Positions 54,677-62,997 of a DNA stretch of 64,000 nucleotides are shown piece after piece. The stretch is from UBA6109 sp035366835 (GTDB lineage: Bacteria > Desulfobacterota > Syntrophia > Syntrophales > UBA6109). Position numbers and translations under genes: made by a program. The notes below the pieces were generated by a model. It did no database searches and was not told the DNA's origin. It saw only the letters and a program-made list of their open reading frames with translations. The stretch lies in assembly GCA_035366835.1 (NCBI GenBank), contig DAOSIS010000001.1, positions 152,926 through 216,925 of the forward strand. Reading direction: 5' to 3'. Every line of letters starts with the position of its first letter. The stretch's first letter is position 1.

Positions 54677-55425
54677 AATCCGCTGGTTCTGACGCGGTCT
54701 CCGGAGGCGAGTTCAGCCCGGCAGCCGGCGAAGTCATGACGAGTCGATGTCTCCGGCATTCTGCCGGGAGCCCGTCCCTCATCGGCGGCAAAAGGATTTT
54801 TCCCCCAGAAGGCATGGGCGGTGAAGCGTCCATCGTGACTCATGCTGAGGTCGATCGATGTCCGCCGGTCTCCGAGATAGACCAGCGGCGCCCCGGTACC
54901 GGCGGCCTGCCGGATGCAGATGGCCTCCGGCGCTTCCCGGAAATGCCGGGCCATGTGGCGTTTCGCCTCTTCGCGGACCTGCCGTGATTCGTCCGATCCG
55001 GCCGGTCTTTCGTTTACCCGCCATTGGATGGCGTCCATCGCCGGCCAAGGGGCGTCGGTCCCGATGCAATGGACATATCTGGATGTGCGCAGCAGGCGGA
55101 CGTGGACGGATCCGCGCGGCGTTGTCACGACACCGGACAGGGGAAGACCGTCCCGCTTCTCAGAGGCATTCGGGGGCGGAGGGAAGAGGAGAACAGGGTA
55201 GTGCCGGGGGCGCGAAGAAACATGCGGATCGTGCTTCTGCATGACCTTGAAGGCGGTTTCCTTCGCAGCCCACAGGGTCCACAGCGCAAGATCCCCCTCC
55301 CGGGAAAGAAGGACCTTCAGACACTCGTCTGCAGTGAAGACCCGCTTAAGAAACCGCGCATCCCGACTTTTCCCCCGGTTCCCGGGTTCCAGCAGGTCCA
55401 CGATATCGTTGCCGACATAGGGCAA
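54661..55425 (-). CDS. 4'-phosphopantetheinyl transferase superfamily protein
   Basis: 254 residues. Attaches phosphopantetheine from CoA to the Ser of an acyl carrier protein. Two metal/CoA motifs are visible: GNDIVDLLEPGN at the N-terminus and LWAAKETAFKVM in the middle; a later region has SIDLSMSHDGRFTAHAFW. No ATG fits; TTG at 55425 is chosen, with GGAGG 9 nt upstream, placing the GNDIVD motif at residue 4. It overlaps the acyltransferase gene by 80 nt in another frame. It is the last gene of the FAS-like operon and likely serves its ACP. Confidence 0.75.
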   Translation of the reverse strand: MPYVGNDIVDLLEPGNRGKSRDARFLKRVFTADECLKVLLSREGDLALWTLWAAKETAFKVMQKHDPHVSSRPRHYPVLLFPPPPNASEKRDGLPLSGVVTTPRGSVHVRLLRTSRYVHCIGTDAPWPAMDAIQWRVNERPAGSDESRQVREEAKRHMARHFREAPEAICIRQAAGTGAPLVYLGDRRTSIDLSMSHDGRFTAHAFWGKNPFAADEGRAPGRMPETSTRHDFAGCRAELASGDRVRTSGFQSLP

Positions 55426-56158
55426 AATGCCGTTCCTCCATCTGCGCGAGCCGGCGAATGATCTGAGACGCATATTCGCGTTGGGCCCGCAATCCTTCTG
55501 CGGCCGTCCGTTCCAGATCGAGCACCTCCATCGCGACCGTGAACCGCTCCCCGAGTTTCGGCACGGTGCTGTACGAGGCCTGTTCGTCGCCCCGCAGGTA
55601 CAGGCACATGACGCGGCAGCCGGGGAAGTCCTTGATGAAACGGCCGACGCCGTAAGAAAAAGTCTCCGCATTGACGCGCCCGGTACGGGAACGGCCGCCC
55701 TCCGGAAAGATCAGGAGATTCTGTCCTGTTTCCATCAGGTGGGCGCACTTGTCCAGCGTCCGTTTCATCTCGCCGCGATCGCCTCCCCTTGTGACGGCGA
55801 TGCATTTGGCCAGGTAGCACAGGACGGCAAGTACCGGGTTGCTTTGGAAATTGTTCCGCTCCGGCAGGTTCCACGGGATCTGCCGGAAACGCCGGAAGTG
55901 ATCGGGAAGCGAGAACATGGCGTGGATCAGGAGCAGGGAGTCGATCATGGTCAGGTGGTTGGCGCACACCAGCCAGGGACCGCGGTGACGGTCGAGTTCC
56001 TCTCCAACGGCCCTCCGGACCGCCCGGAGTCCGCGGGTGCGGTAACCGAGCAGAAGCAGCAAGGCGAAGTAGGCCGGGCCGACGATCCAGACGAAGGCCC
56101 GGCCCATCAGGGCCTGCAATTCCACCGAGAGGCGGATGGAGCGCGTTCCGGCCATCAT
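55346..56158 (-). CDS. Lysophospholipid acyltransferase (PlsC) family protein
   Basis: 270 residues. N-terminal membrane helix (about 15-35), acceptor/catalytic motif NHLTMID (intact NHx4D) and FPEGGRSRTG. It would transfer an acyl chain, plausibly from the ACP encoded just upstream, to an acceptor such as a lipid or sugar. The ATG overlaps the ACP stop (ATGATG/ATGA). The long frame upstream of 56158 is shadow of the ACP gene. The C-terminal 26 codons overlap the PPTase gene. Confidence 0.85.
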   Translation of the reverse strand: MMAGTRSIRLSVELQALMGRAFVWIVGPAYFALLLLLGYRTRGLRAVRRAVGEELDRHRGPWLVCANHLTMIDSLLLIHAMFSLPDHFRRFRQIPWNLPERNNFQSNPVLAVLCYLAKCIAVTRGGDRGEMKRTLDKCAHLMETGQNLLIFPEGGRSRTGRVNAETFSYGVGRFIKDFPGCRVMCLYLRGDEQASYSTVPKLGERFTVAMEVLDLERTAAEGLRAQREYASQIIRRLAQMEERHFALCRQRYRGPAGTREPGEKSGCAVS

Positions 56159-56403
56159 CCGATCTTCTTGACGATCAGCGCCACGGCGTCGCCGATCGTG
56201 CCGATCTTGTCCGCTTCTTCGTCGTCGATTGTGACCCCGAAGACGTCCTCGCATTTGATGATGACATCCACGAGGCGTGCGGAGTTGACCTTCAGGTCCT
56301 TCAGGATATGCGTCTCCTTCGTCGCCTTGTCGAGCAACGCGGGGTCCTTGGTGTAGGCCCTGAGGATATTCTTGAATTCTTCGAAAATCTTCTGTTCTTC
56401 CAT
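56155..56403 (-). CDS. Acyl carrier protein of the FAS-like operon
   Basis: 82 residues. Acidic four-helix carrier with the phosphopantetheine Ser at 41 in KVNSARLVDVI. The usual DSL motif reads NSA here, an atypical prosthetic-group site. The following segment EDVFGVTIDDEEADKIGTIGDAVALI is standard. The start at 56403 follows AAAGGAG about 6 nt upstream. It carries growing chains for the enzymes encoded around it. Confidence 0.88.
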   Translation of the reverse strand: MEEQKIFEEFKNILRAYTKDPALLDKATKETHILKDLKVNSARLVDVIIKCEDVFGVTIDDEEADKIGTIGDAVALIVKKIG

Positions 56404-56420
56404 GCCAATCTCCTTTGTCG

Positions 56421-57716
56421 TTAATCTTCGGGAAGAGAACCTTCCTCCCACTTCTTGAAAATGATGCAGCTGTTGACATCGCCGAATCCGAAGCCCGCCT
56501 TGGCGATGGTCCGCAATTGCGGGACGGCGAGGCAGCGCTGCGGGATCTTCGCGGCGAAGGCAGCGATCTCCGGATGAACGTCACCGCAATTCACCGAAGG
56601 ATGCAGGAAACCCTTGTAAAGCTGCAGGACGACGGCGACGCTTTCGATGGCTCCCGCGGCGCCAAGGCAATGCCCGATCAGGGATTTCGTTGCGTTGATG
56701 TACGGAAACTCCTCCGGGCCGCGTTCCAGCGCCTTCGACCAGTTCCAGACCTCGTGCGGATCGGCGAAGGTCGCGGTCAGGTGGCCGTTGATGGCATCGA
56801 TCTGCCCGGGTAGGACACCGGCATCGCGCATGGCATCGCGGATGCAGCGCCGGACCCCTTCCGGGTTCGGCGCCGTCATGGAACCGCCGGTCCGGTGTCC
56901 GCCGCAGTTGACGGCGCCTCCAAGAATTTCCGCGTAGATCTTCGCGCCCCGCGATCGGGCGGAGTCAAGGTCCTCCAGCACCAGGATCGCCGCGCCGGAA
57001 CCGGGCACGAATCCGGCGGCGGTTGCGCTCATCGGACGGGAAGCCTGTTCCGGACGGTCGTTGTACTTGCGGCAGATCACCCGCATGGCTTCGAATCCGC
57101 CCCAGATATGGGGCGAGGAGCCTTCCGCGCCGCCGGCCAGCATCCGCTTGGCCAGGCCGGCGCGGATGCGCGCCGCCGCCTCGACGATGGCCTCGTTTCC
57201 GGTGCTGCAGGCGGAGGAATTGGAGGTGACCTGGTTGCCGAGAGCCAGGAGCCCCGCAATCCGCGCGCTCGTCCCGCTGTTCATGACCTGTTCGACGATC
57301 CGGCTGCCCATCCGGCGCACGTTGCCGGCATTCACCATGGGAACGACGGACGAGGCGATGGTATCCATGCCGCCGATGCCGGAGCCGCAGATCGCTCCCG
57401 TGTCCCAGTCCACGTTTTCCTCGCGGGGACCGGGCACGGTCAAGCCGGCATCCCGCCAGGCGTCGATCGCCGCGACACAGGCGTAGCCGATATTCTCGTT
57501 GATCGAGGGCAGTTCCTCATGATCGAAATAGCCCTGCCGGGTCGCCTCGAAATTCTGGGGAACGCCGCCGACCTGACAGGCGAAATTCAGTCGTTTCATC
57601 TCCGGGATGAAGCGGATTCCCGAGGCGCCCTCGCGGAGGGCATTCTCGTAAGCCGTCAGCCCGTGTCCGTTGGGTGCAACAACGCCCATGCCTGTTACCA
57701 CCACCCTTGTTCTCAC
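56421..57716 (-). CDS. Beta-ketoacyl-ACP synthase (KAS I/II type)
   Basis: 431 residues. Condenses acyl-ACP with malonyl-ACP. Active-site Cys170 in SSACSTGNEA, first His312 in INGHLTATFADP, and Lys344/His349 in KSLIGHCLGAAG. The triad is complete, but the first His loop (NGHLTAT instead of NTHGTST) departs from FabB/FabF, suggesting a distinct clade with its own substrate. The gene lies 4 bp after the FabZ-like gene. Confidence 0.9.
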   Translation of the reverse strand: MRTRVVVTGMGVVAPNGHGLTAYENALREGASGIRFIPEMKRLNFACQVGGVPQNFEATRQGYFDHEELPSINENIGYACVAAIDAWRDAGLTVPGPREENVDWDTGAICGSGIGGMDTIASSVVPMVNAGNVRRMGSRIVEQVMNSGTSARIAGLLALGNQVTSNSSACSTGNEAIVEAAARIRAGLAKRMLAGGAEGSSPHIWGGFEAMRVICRKYNDRPEQASRPMSATAAGFVPGSGAAILVLEDLDSARSRGAKIYAEILGGAVNCGGHRTGGSMTAPNPEGVRRCIRDAMRDAGVLPGQIDAINGHLTATFADPHEVWNWSKALERGPEEFPYINATKSLIGHCLGAAGAIESVAVVLQLYKGFLHPSVNCGDVHPEIAAFAAKIPQRCLAVPQLRTIAKAGFGFGDVNSCIIFKKWEEGSLPED

Positions 57717-57720
57717 GTCG

Positions 57721-58224
57721 TCAACCCCTCCAGGTCCTTGTTTCCGGTCCTTGAAATGTCGCGTCTCCGGCGGGGACCCTCATGCCGGCCAGGGTCCCGG
57801 TGCAGACCGGCTCACCGTTTTCCCGTTCCATGCGGACCCGGCACTTGAGGGCACCGCGGCGGAAGTAGACCTTCTCGCCGCGGACGATCACCCGTTCGCC
57901 GGGACGGACGATGCCGCTGAATTCGACTTCATCGGCGGTCGTGAAGAGCGTCAGCCAGCCGGCCGCCGTTTCGCCGCTGCGTTTCATCAGATAGAGGCCG
58001 AAGGCCACGACGCCGGTCTGCGCCATCGTCTCGATGAGAATGACGCCCGGCGTAACGGGATTCCCCGGGAAATGGCCTGCGTAGAAGGCCTCGTCCGGCC
58101 GGAAACGGCAGGCGCCGACGACGTGATTCTCGTCGATCTCGAGAATGTCATCGATGAAGCGAAAAGGCCGCTGCTGCGGAACGGCGGCCAGTAGTTCTGC
58201 AACCGTCTGCCGGTCAGCCCCCAT
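57721..58224 (-). CDS. FabZ-like 3-hydroxyacyl-ACP dehydratase
   Basis: 167 residues, hotdog fold. The catalytic His51 is in AGHFPGNPVTPGV and Glu65 follows in LIETMAQTG. It dehydrates 3-hydroxyacyl-ACP to the trans-2-enoyl form. The start at 58224 has GGAGGT 4 nt upstream and overlaps fabG by 11 nt; MEVS at 58236 is an alternative. Confidence 0.88.
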   Translation of the reverse strand: MGADRQTVAELLAAVPQQRPFRFIDDILEIDENHVVGACRFRPDEAFYAGHFPGNPVTPGVILIETMAQTGVVAFGLYLMKRSGETAAGWLTLFTTADEVEFSGIVRPGERVIVRGEKVYFRRGALKCRVRMERENGEPVCTGTLAGMRVPAGDATFQGPETRTWRG

Positions 58225-58942
58225 AGAGACCTCCATTGACATGGATGACGCTCCCGTTGATGTAGGACCCCTTCGCGGCGAGAAAGGCCACCACCTCCGC
58301 AACCTCCTCCGGTCTGCCCATCCGGCCCAGGGGCACGTTCGCGAGGATGCGGGAACGGACTTCATCCGGAAGAATCCCCGTCATGTCCGTGTCGATGAAC
58401 CCCGGCGCGACGGAGTTGACAAGGATCCGGCGTCCCGCCAGCTCGCGGCAGAGCGATTTGGTCATGGCGTCCAAGGCCGCCTTTTCCATCGTATAGGGAA
58501 TCTGTCCCGCGTTTCCGGTGGAACCGACGACGCTCGAGATGTTGATGATCCTGCCCTCTCCCTGCCGGAGCATGAAGAGGCGAAGGGCGCGCTTGGTGAG
58601 ATACCAGACGCCGCGCAGGATCGAGCGCTGGCGGTCGAAATCGTCGATCTTCATGGACTGCATGTCTGCATTGACGCTCGTCCCCGCATTGTTCACCAGG
58701 ACGTCGAGACGCCCCGATTCGGTCTTGACCTGCTGGAGCATCTTCTCCACATCCTCGACGTTCGCGAGGTCGCCGCAGAGCAGGAATCCGTCGGCAATCC
58801 TGCCGAGCAGGGCCTCCGCGGCGACCCGGCTGGACCGGTAGTGGATGCCCACCCGGAAGCCCGCATCGGAAAGCGCCCGAACGCAGGCGGCGCCGATCCC
58901 CGTCCCGCCGCCCGTTACGACGGCGACAGCTCTTTCCGTCAT
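58214..58942 (-). CDS. 3-oxoacyl-ACP reductase (FabG-like SDR)
   Basis: 242 residues, short-chain dehydrogenase. Cofactor loop TGGGTGIG (10-17), NNAG at 84-87, catalytic Ser136/137 and Tyr150-xxx-Lys154 (YTMEK), and the C-terminal INGSVIHVNGGLYGG. It reduces 3-ketoacyl-ACP with NADPH. It overlaps both neighbours (4 and 11 nt). Confidence 0.9.
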   Translation of the reverse strand: MTERAVAVVTGGGTGIGAACVRALSDAGFRVGIHYRSSRVAAEALLGRIADGFLLCGDLANVEDVEKMLQQVKTESGRLDVLVNNAGTSVNADMQSMKIDDFDRQRSILRGVWYLTKRALRLFMLRQGEGRIINISSVVGSTGNAGQIPYTMEKAALDAMTKSLCRELAGRRILVNSVAPGFIDTDMTGILPDEVRSRILANVPLGRMGRPEEVAEVVAFLAAKGSYINGSVIHVNGGLYGG

Positions 58943-59544
58943 GGCCGTTCTCCTTCCCGGATCGCGCCCCCGACCGAATTGGCGGAGGGATTGGGATAAT
59001 CGCCGTAGGCGATCCCCCGGAAGATCCCCGTCCGGGCCATCGAAATCCGGGCGATCAGTTCACCGTCGACGAATACCCGGCCGTCGCCGGCGGCAACGGC
59101 TGCGCCGGAGTTCTTCAATTCCGCATAGCGCTTGATGTCCACCTCGTAGCGGATCACCCGGTTCCGCGGACGCACCTGGCCGGAGAACTCGACTTCCCCG
59201 CATCCAAGGGCCCGTCCTGCCCCGCGGGCGCCGCGCCAGACGCAGTAGAACCCCATCATCTGCCAGATGGCATCGAGGCTGAGGCAGCCCGGCTGCACGG
59301 GGTCGCCCGGCATGTGGCACTGAAAAAACCATGCATCCAGCCGGACGTCCTGTTCCGCTACGATCGCCCCCCTCCTGCCCTCGCTCCGCACGGAAAGGAT
59401 CCTGTCGATCATGAGGAACGGGGGCGCCGGCAGGCGTGCGTCGAAATGTTCCGGAGGATCCCTCACCAGCGATCCGTAGGCGAAGGCGAGAAGATCCTCC
59501 AATCCGAAGCGGTCTCTTTCGAGGAATTCCTTATAGGTCATCAT
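58939..59544 (-). CDS. FabA-like 3-hydroxyacyl-ACP dehydratase
   Basis: 201 residues. Closely follows FabA: FLMIDRIL, the catalytic His77 in WFFQCHMPGDPVQPG and Asp91 in LSLDAIWQMMGFY. FabA dehydrates C10 hydroxyacyl chains and can isomerise the double bond, giving unsaturated chains without oxygen. A second dehydratase beside the FabZ-like one suggests a defined pattern of double bonds. It overlaps fabG by 4 nt and the KAS III gene by 14 nt. Confidence 0.88.
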   Translation of the reverse strand: MMTYKEFLERDRFGLEDLLAFAYGSLVRDPPEHFDARLPAPPFLMIDRILSVRSEGRRGAIVAEQDVRLDAWFFQCHMPGDPVQPGCLSLDAIWQMMGFYCVWRGARGAGRALGCGEVEFSGQVRPRNRVIRYEVDIKRYAELKNSGAAVAAGDGRVFVDGELIARISMARTGIFRGIAYGDYPNPSANSVGGAIREGERP

Positions 59545-60535
59545 GACCGTTCACCAGGATCATCATGTTCGTCCACGTGAGGCCTGCTCCAACGATGGCG
59601 ATGCCGATGCGATCCCCGTCGCGGAGGTCGTCCCAGTGCTGGCTGAGCACGGAGGGAACTCCCGCGCAGGCGGTATTGCCGTATTCGGCGACGTTGTGCC
59701 AGTGACACTCGGCGGGGATGCCGGTCCGTTCGCAGACCGTCGCCAGCATGCCGAGGTTGGCCTGGTGCCCGACGAAAAGAAAACGGTTGCCGTCCTTTCC
59801 TGCATACGCCGCATGGAGGCGGCGGAGCATGTCGGTCGTCTTGCGGATGGCGAAACCCTGCACGGCATGGCCTTCCTGGCGAAAGTGCCCCATGCGGGGA
59901 ATGACGATCTTGTCCCAGTTGGCGGGGTCGGAACTGACCTCCGAAGAGACGATCCGCAGTCGGGACGGTTCAACGGCCGACACGACGGCGGCCGTGGTCG
60001 CATCACCGAAGAGGACCGCCGCTGTACGGTCGGAATAGTCGATGCTGCGCGTGACATTTTCCGGATTGACGACCAGTGCGAATTTCGGCAGGGCCTCCGG
60101 GCGCATGCAACGCAGAAAATGGATCTGGACGCCGAAGGTCGTGCAGGCCGAGGTCAGGTCGAAACAGGGGGCGCTGATGCCCAGTTCCGCGGCAACCAGC
60201 GTTGCCTCCGCCGGGCTGGCATACCCTGGCGAGGAATTTCCGGCAACGACGAGACCGATGTCCGCGGGCGAGAGATGGGCCCTCTCAAGGGCCTTGCGTG
60301 CCGCCGCCGCGCCCATCTGGGCGTTGCCGTACAGGCTTGCTTCGAATGCCGCGGCGGGATCGCTGTTCTTTGTCGCGGCGATATAGTCCAGCGGCAGGAC
60401 CGTCCGCCTTGTGCGGATGCCGACCCGCTCGAGAATCCATTCTTCCGATGTGCCGATGTCCAGGTCTTCCAGGAAACGGTTCGTGATCACATTTTCGGGG
60501 TGGAAGTGGCCCAGGCCGTGCAAATACAGCATCAT
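59531..60535 (-). CDS. Beta-ketoacyl-ACP synthase III-like protein
   Basis: 334 residues, FabH-type thiolase fold. Catalytic Cys131 in LTSACTTFG, His257 in GHQANLGML and Asn287 in EYGNTACAG are all kept; the N-terminal SEEWILERVGIRTRR is typical. It probably starts chains by condensing an acyl-CoA primer with malonyl-ACP. It overlaps the acyl-CoA dehydrogenase gene by 4 nt. Confidence 0.88.
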   Translation of the reverse strand: MMLYLHGLGHFHPENVITNRFLEDLDIGTSEEWILERVGIRTRRTVLPLDYIAATKNSDPAAAFEASLYGNAQMGAAAARKALERAHLSPADIGLVVAGNSSPGYASPAEATLVAAELGISAPCFDLTSACTTFGVQIHFLRCMRPEALPKFALVVNPENVTRSIDYSDRTAAVLFGDATTAAVVSAVEPSRLRIVSSEVSSDPANWDKIVIPRMGHFRQEGHAVQGFAIRKTTDMLRRLHAAYAGKDGNRFLFVGHQANLGMLATVCERTGIPAECHWHNVAEYGNTACAGVPSVLSQHWDDLRDGDRIGIAIVGAGLTWTNMMILVNGHDDL

Positions 60536-61728
60536 ACGATCTCCCGGCCCATGATCATGTGCTGGACTTCGCGGACCCCTTCGTAGATGTCGAGGATATG
60601 GGCATCGCGGGCGAGCTTGGAGATTTCGTACTCGTTCATGAATCCGTAGCCGCCGTGCAGATGCAGCCCCTCATTGGCGCAGAAGAGCGCCGCCTCGGCT
60701 GCCAGGTTCTTGGCCAGTGAGGCGTACAGCCCCCTGTCCGGCGCCTTCTCAAGGATCTTGCAGGCCGCCTTCATCAGCGCCATGTCCGCCACCTCGACCT
60801 TCTTCCACATGGCCACGAGCGTCTCCCGCGCCACGGGCAGATCGCAGATCCGCTGGCCGAACTGGACGCGCTGTCTCGTGTAGGCGAGCGTCACGTCGAA
60901 GGCGCGCCGGGCAAGTCCGAGACCGATGGCGGCCACCATCGGACGAGCGTAGTCGAGGACGTCGACGATGTACTGGAATCCGAGCCGCCGGTCGCCGATG
61001 ATCTGGTCCGGGGAAACGACGACATCCTCGAAGGTCACGGCGGCGGTATTGGACATCCGCTGCCCCAGCTTGTCCTCCGGCTTGCCGATGACGATCCGGC
61101 CGCCGGCGGGAAGATGATGTTCCCGCCCCTCGGACTGCTGGGCGAAATCGGGCGGCGCGTCCGTGGAAACCGGGACGATCACGCAGGCCATGAAATTGCC
61201 GGTCGGCTTGCCGACCTTGCAAAAGACCGTGAACTGCGAGGCGTAGGAGGCGTTGGTGATGAAGCACTTCGCGCCGTTGAGGACGTAGCGGCCGTCTTCG
61301 CGCTTCTTGATGAAGGTGGTCATCGCCGAGTTGTCCGATCCCGCACCGGGCTCGGTCAGGCAGAACGAGGCCATGAGGGGGGCTTCGCAAAAGGGTTTCA
61401 GAAAGGCATCCTGCTGGGACTCGCTGCCGTGCTGGGCGATTGCGGCATTGGCGAGGTCGTTGCACATGGCCGACGTGGCGATGCCGCTGTCCCCGTAGGA
61501 CAGTTCCTTGATGATCAGGGCGGTCGAGAGAATATCGACCTCGTAGCTCTTGATCCGTTCGGGGATACAGAGGTTCAGGATGCCCAGGTCCCAGGCCTTC
61601 CGGACCACGTCCCAGGGAAAGGTGTGCGCCTTTTCCATCTTCAGCACGGAGGGGAGAATCTCCGTGCGGACGAACTTACCCACCGTGTCGACATACATCT
61701 GCTGCTGATCGGTCAGTGTGAAATCCAT
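60532..61728 (-). CDS. Acyl-CoA dehydrogenase inside the FAS-like operon
   Basis: 398 residues. FAD-dependent: N-terminal helical domain, FAD-binding CLTEPGAGSDNSA and FITNAS, the middle beta domain and the C-terminal LHLHGGYGFMNEYEISKLARDAHILDIYEG with the catalytic Glu position in YEG. It oxidises or, in reverse, reduces the alpha-beta bond of an acyl thioester. It lies between FabD and KAS III in an operon without FabI/K/L/V, so it may act on ACP-bound chains as the enoyl reductase, or set a double bond. Inference. Confidence 0.88.
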   Translation of the reverse strand: MDFTLTDQQQMYVDTVGKFVRTEILPSVLKMEKAHTFPWDVVRKAWDLGILNLCIPERIKSYEVDILSTALIIKELSYGDSGIATSAMCNDLANAAIAQHGSESQQDAFLKPFCEAPLMASFCLTEPGAGSDNSAMTTFIKKREDGRYVLNGAKCFITNASYASQFTVFCKVGKPTGNFMACVIVPVSTDAPPDFAQQSEGREHHLPAGGRIVIGKPEDKLGQRMSNTAAVTFEDVVVSPDQIIGDRRLGFQYIVDVLDYARPMVAAIGLGLARRAFDVTLAYTRQRVQFGQRICDLPVARETLVAMWKKVEVADMALMKAACKILEKAPDRGLYASLAKNLAAEAALFCANEGLHLHGGYGFMNEYEISKLARDAHILDIYEGVREVQHMIMGREIV

Positions 61729-61763
61729 GCTACCGCGATCCTTTCTCGTTCGGCCGAGGGGCT

Positions 61764-62711
61764 TCAGTTGTTTTCTGCGAAAATCCGCTCCGCTCCGGAG
61801 AGCGTGGTGATGGACAGGCAGGTGACGGGGATAGACTTGAAGAACTCCCGCAACGGCCGGGAGGGACCGATTTCGAAGATGCGTTCCGCCGTCTCCGCCA
61901 GTCCCATCATGTTGTCCTTCCAGTGGACGGTGTTGCTGATCTGGGAGGCCAGGGCGCGGGAGATCTTTTCCGCCTCACCGGCGTGGAAAGTCCCGGTGAA
62001 ATTGGAGGTGACCTGTCTTGCCTTTTCAGGGTCCAGACCGCGGCCGATGGTCTGGAAGACATCGGCGAAGGCCTCTTCGACGGGCCTCATGAAGCGGCTG
62101 TGAAACGGTGCACTGACGTTCAGCGAGACGAAACGGAAAGGCCGGTCCTTTCCGATGGTCTCCTTCAGGACCGCTTCCGCCGCCGGCATGGCTTTGGTTT
62201 CACCGCTGATGACGATCTGCTGGGGCGAATTGATGTTGGCCACATCGATGGGAAAGTCCACCAGCACGTTGCGAAGCAGTTCCGCATCAAGATTTTCGGA
62301 GATGACGGCCGACATCCCTCCCATACCGACGGGTGTGGCCTGCTGCATGAGCCGGCCGCGGATCTGCACGATGCGGAGGGCCTCCGCCAGAGGCAGCGCG
62401 TCGGCGGCGACCAGTGCCGTGAATTCGCCGAGGCTGTGACCGCCGAAAACGGAAGGCGCGAATCCGTAAGCCTCACGCAGGCAGCGGAGCATGGCGACCT
62501 CTGTCGTGACGATGCAGGGCTGCGTGAATTCCGTCATGTTGAGGCGTTCGTCCTGCCCGAAACACATGGCCGCAACATCCCATCCCAGGGCGTCGGACGC
62601 CTCTTCATAGGTTTTCCGGCAAACACCGAAGCGATCGAAGAAGTCCTTTCCCATCCCGGGCCTCTGGGACCCTTGCCCTGGAAAGGCGACGGCAATCTGG
62701 CTCGTTTTCAT
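61764..62711 (-). CDS. fabD: Malonyl-CoA:ACP transacylase
   Basis: 315 residues. Loads malonyl groups onto ACP. N-terminal FPGQGSQRPGMGK, nucleophile Ser in FGGHSLGEFTAL, the Arg of QIRGRLMQQA, and His in APFHSRFMRP are all present. The ATG at 62711 is used, with GGAGGT 11 nt upstream; the frame extends to 62774 without support. It is the first gene of the FAS-like operon. Confidence 0.92.
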   Translation of the reverse strand: MKTSQIAVAFPGQGSQRPGMGKDFFDRFGVCRKTYEEASDALGWDVAAMCFGQDERLNMTEFTQPCIVTTEVAMLRCLREAYGFAPSVFGGHSLGEFTALVAADALPLAEALRIVQIRGRLMQQATPVGMGGMSAVISENLDAELLRNVLVDFPIDVANINSPQQIVISGETKAMPAAEAVLKETIGKDRPFRFVSLNVSAPFHSRFMRPVEEAFADVFQTIGRGLDPEKARQVTSNFTGTFHAGEAEKISRALASQISNTVHWKDNMMGLAETAERIFEIGPSRPLREFFKSIPVTCLSITTLSGAERIFAENN

Positions 62712-62997
62712 GATCCGGAACGACCTCCTTCGAAAGGTGAACGCAACGCTGCTGCAACAGAACGCTGGTGTCATGGCAGGAAGCGTGCCAGAATGGTGCG
62801 TGCAGTCGTAGAAACCGATTAATATGTGGATATGAAAAGGGAATGTGATAGAAATCGGGAATGCAGAAAGTCAGGAAACAGAGGTTTCGGCCTTCCGGAA
62901 ATGTGTAGGGCGCTATGCAGCGCGAAGTGCGCTTCCCGGTTTCGAGGTGTTCCCGGAACCATCGCCCGGCAGGGAGTCAGCGGCACGGGCGAAAAGG
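62712..62997. other. Promoter region of the FAS-like operon
   Basis: 286 bp between the trkH stop and fabD. It must hold the promoter of the ten-gene operon. AT-rich sequence lies near 62818-62850 and includes TGTGGATAT, a lone DnaA-box-like match. No gene or clear operator is seen. Confidence 0.35.

Noticed and set aside
62816..62832. Lone DnaA-box-like TGTGGATAT before fabD
   Set aside because: A single match far from the initiator genes is expected by chance.
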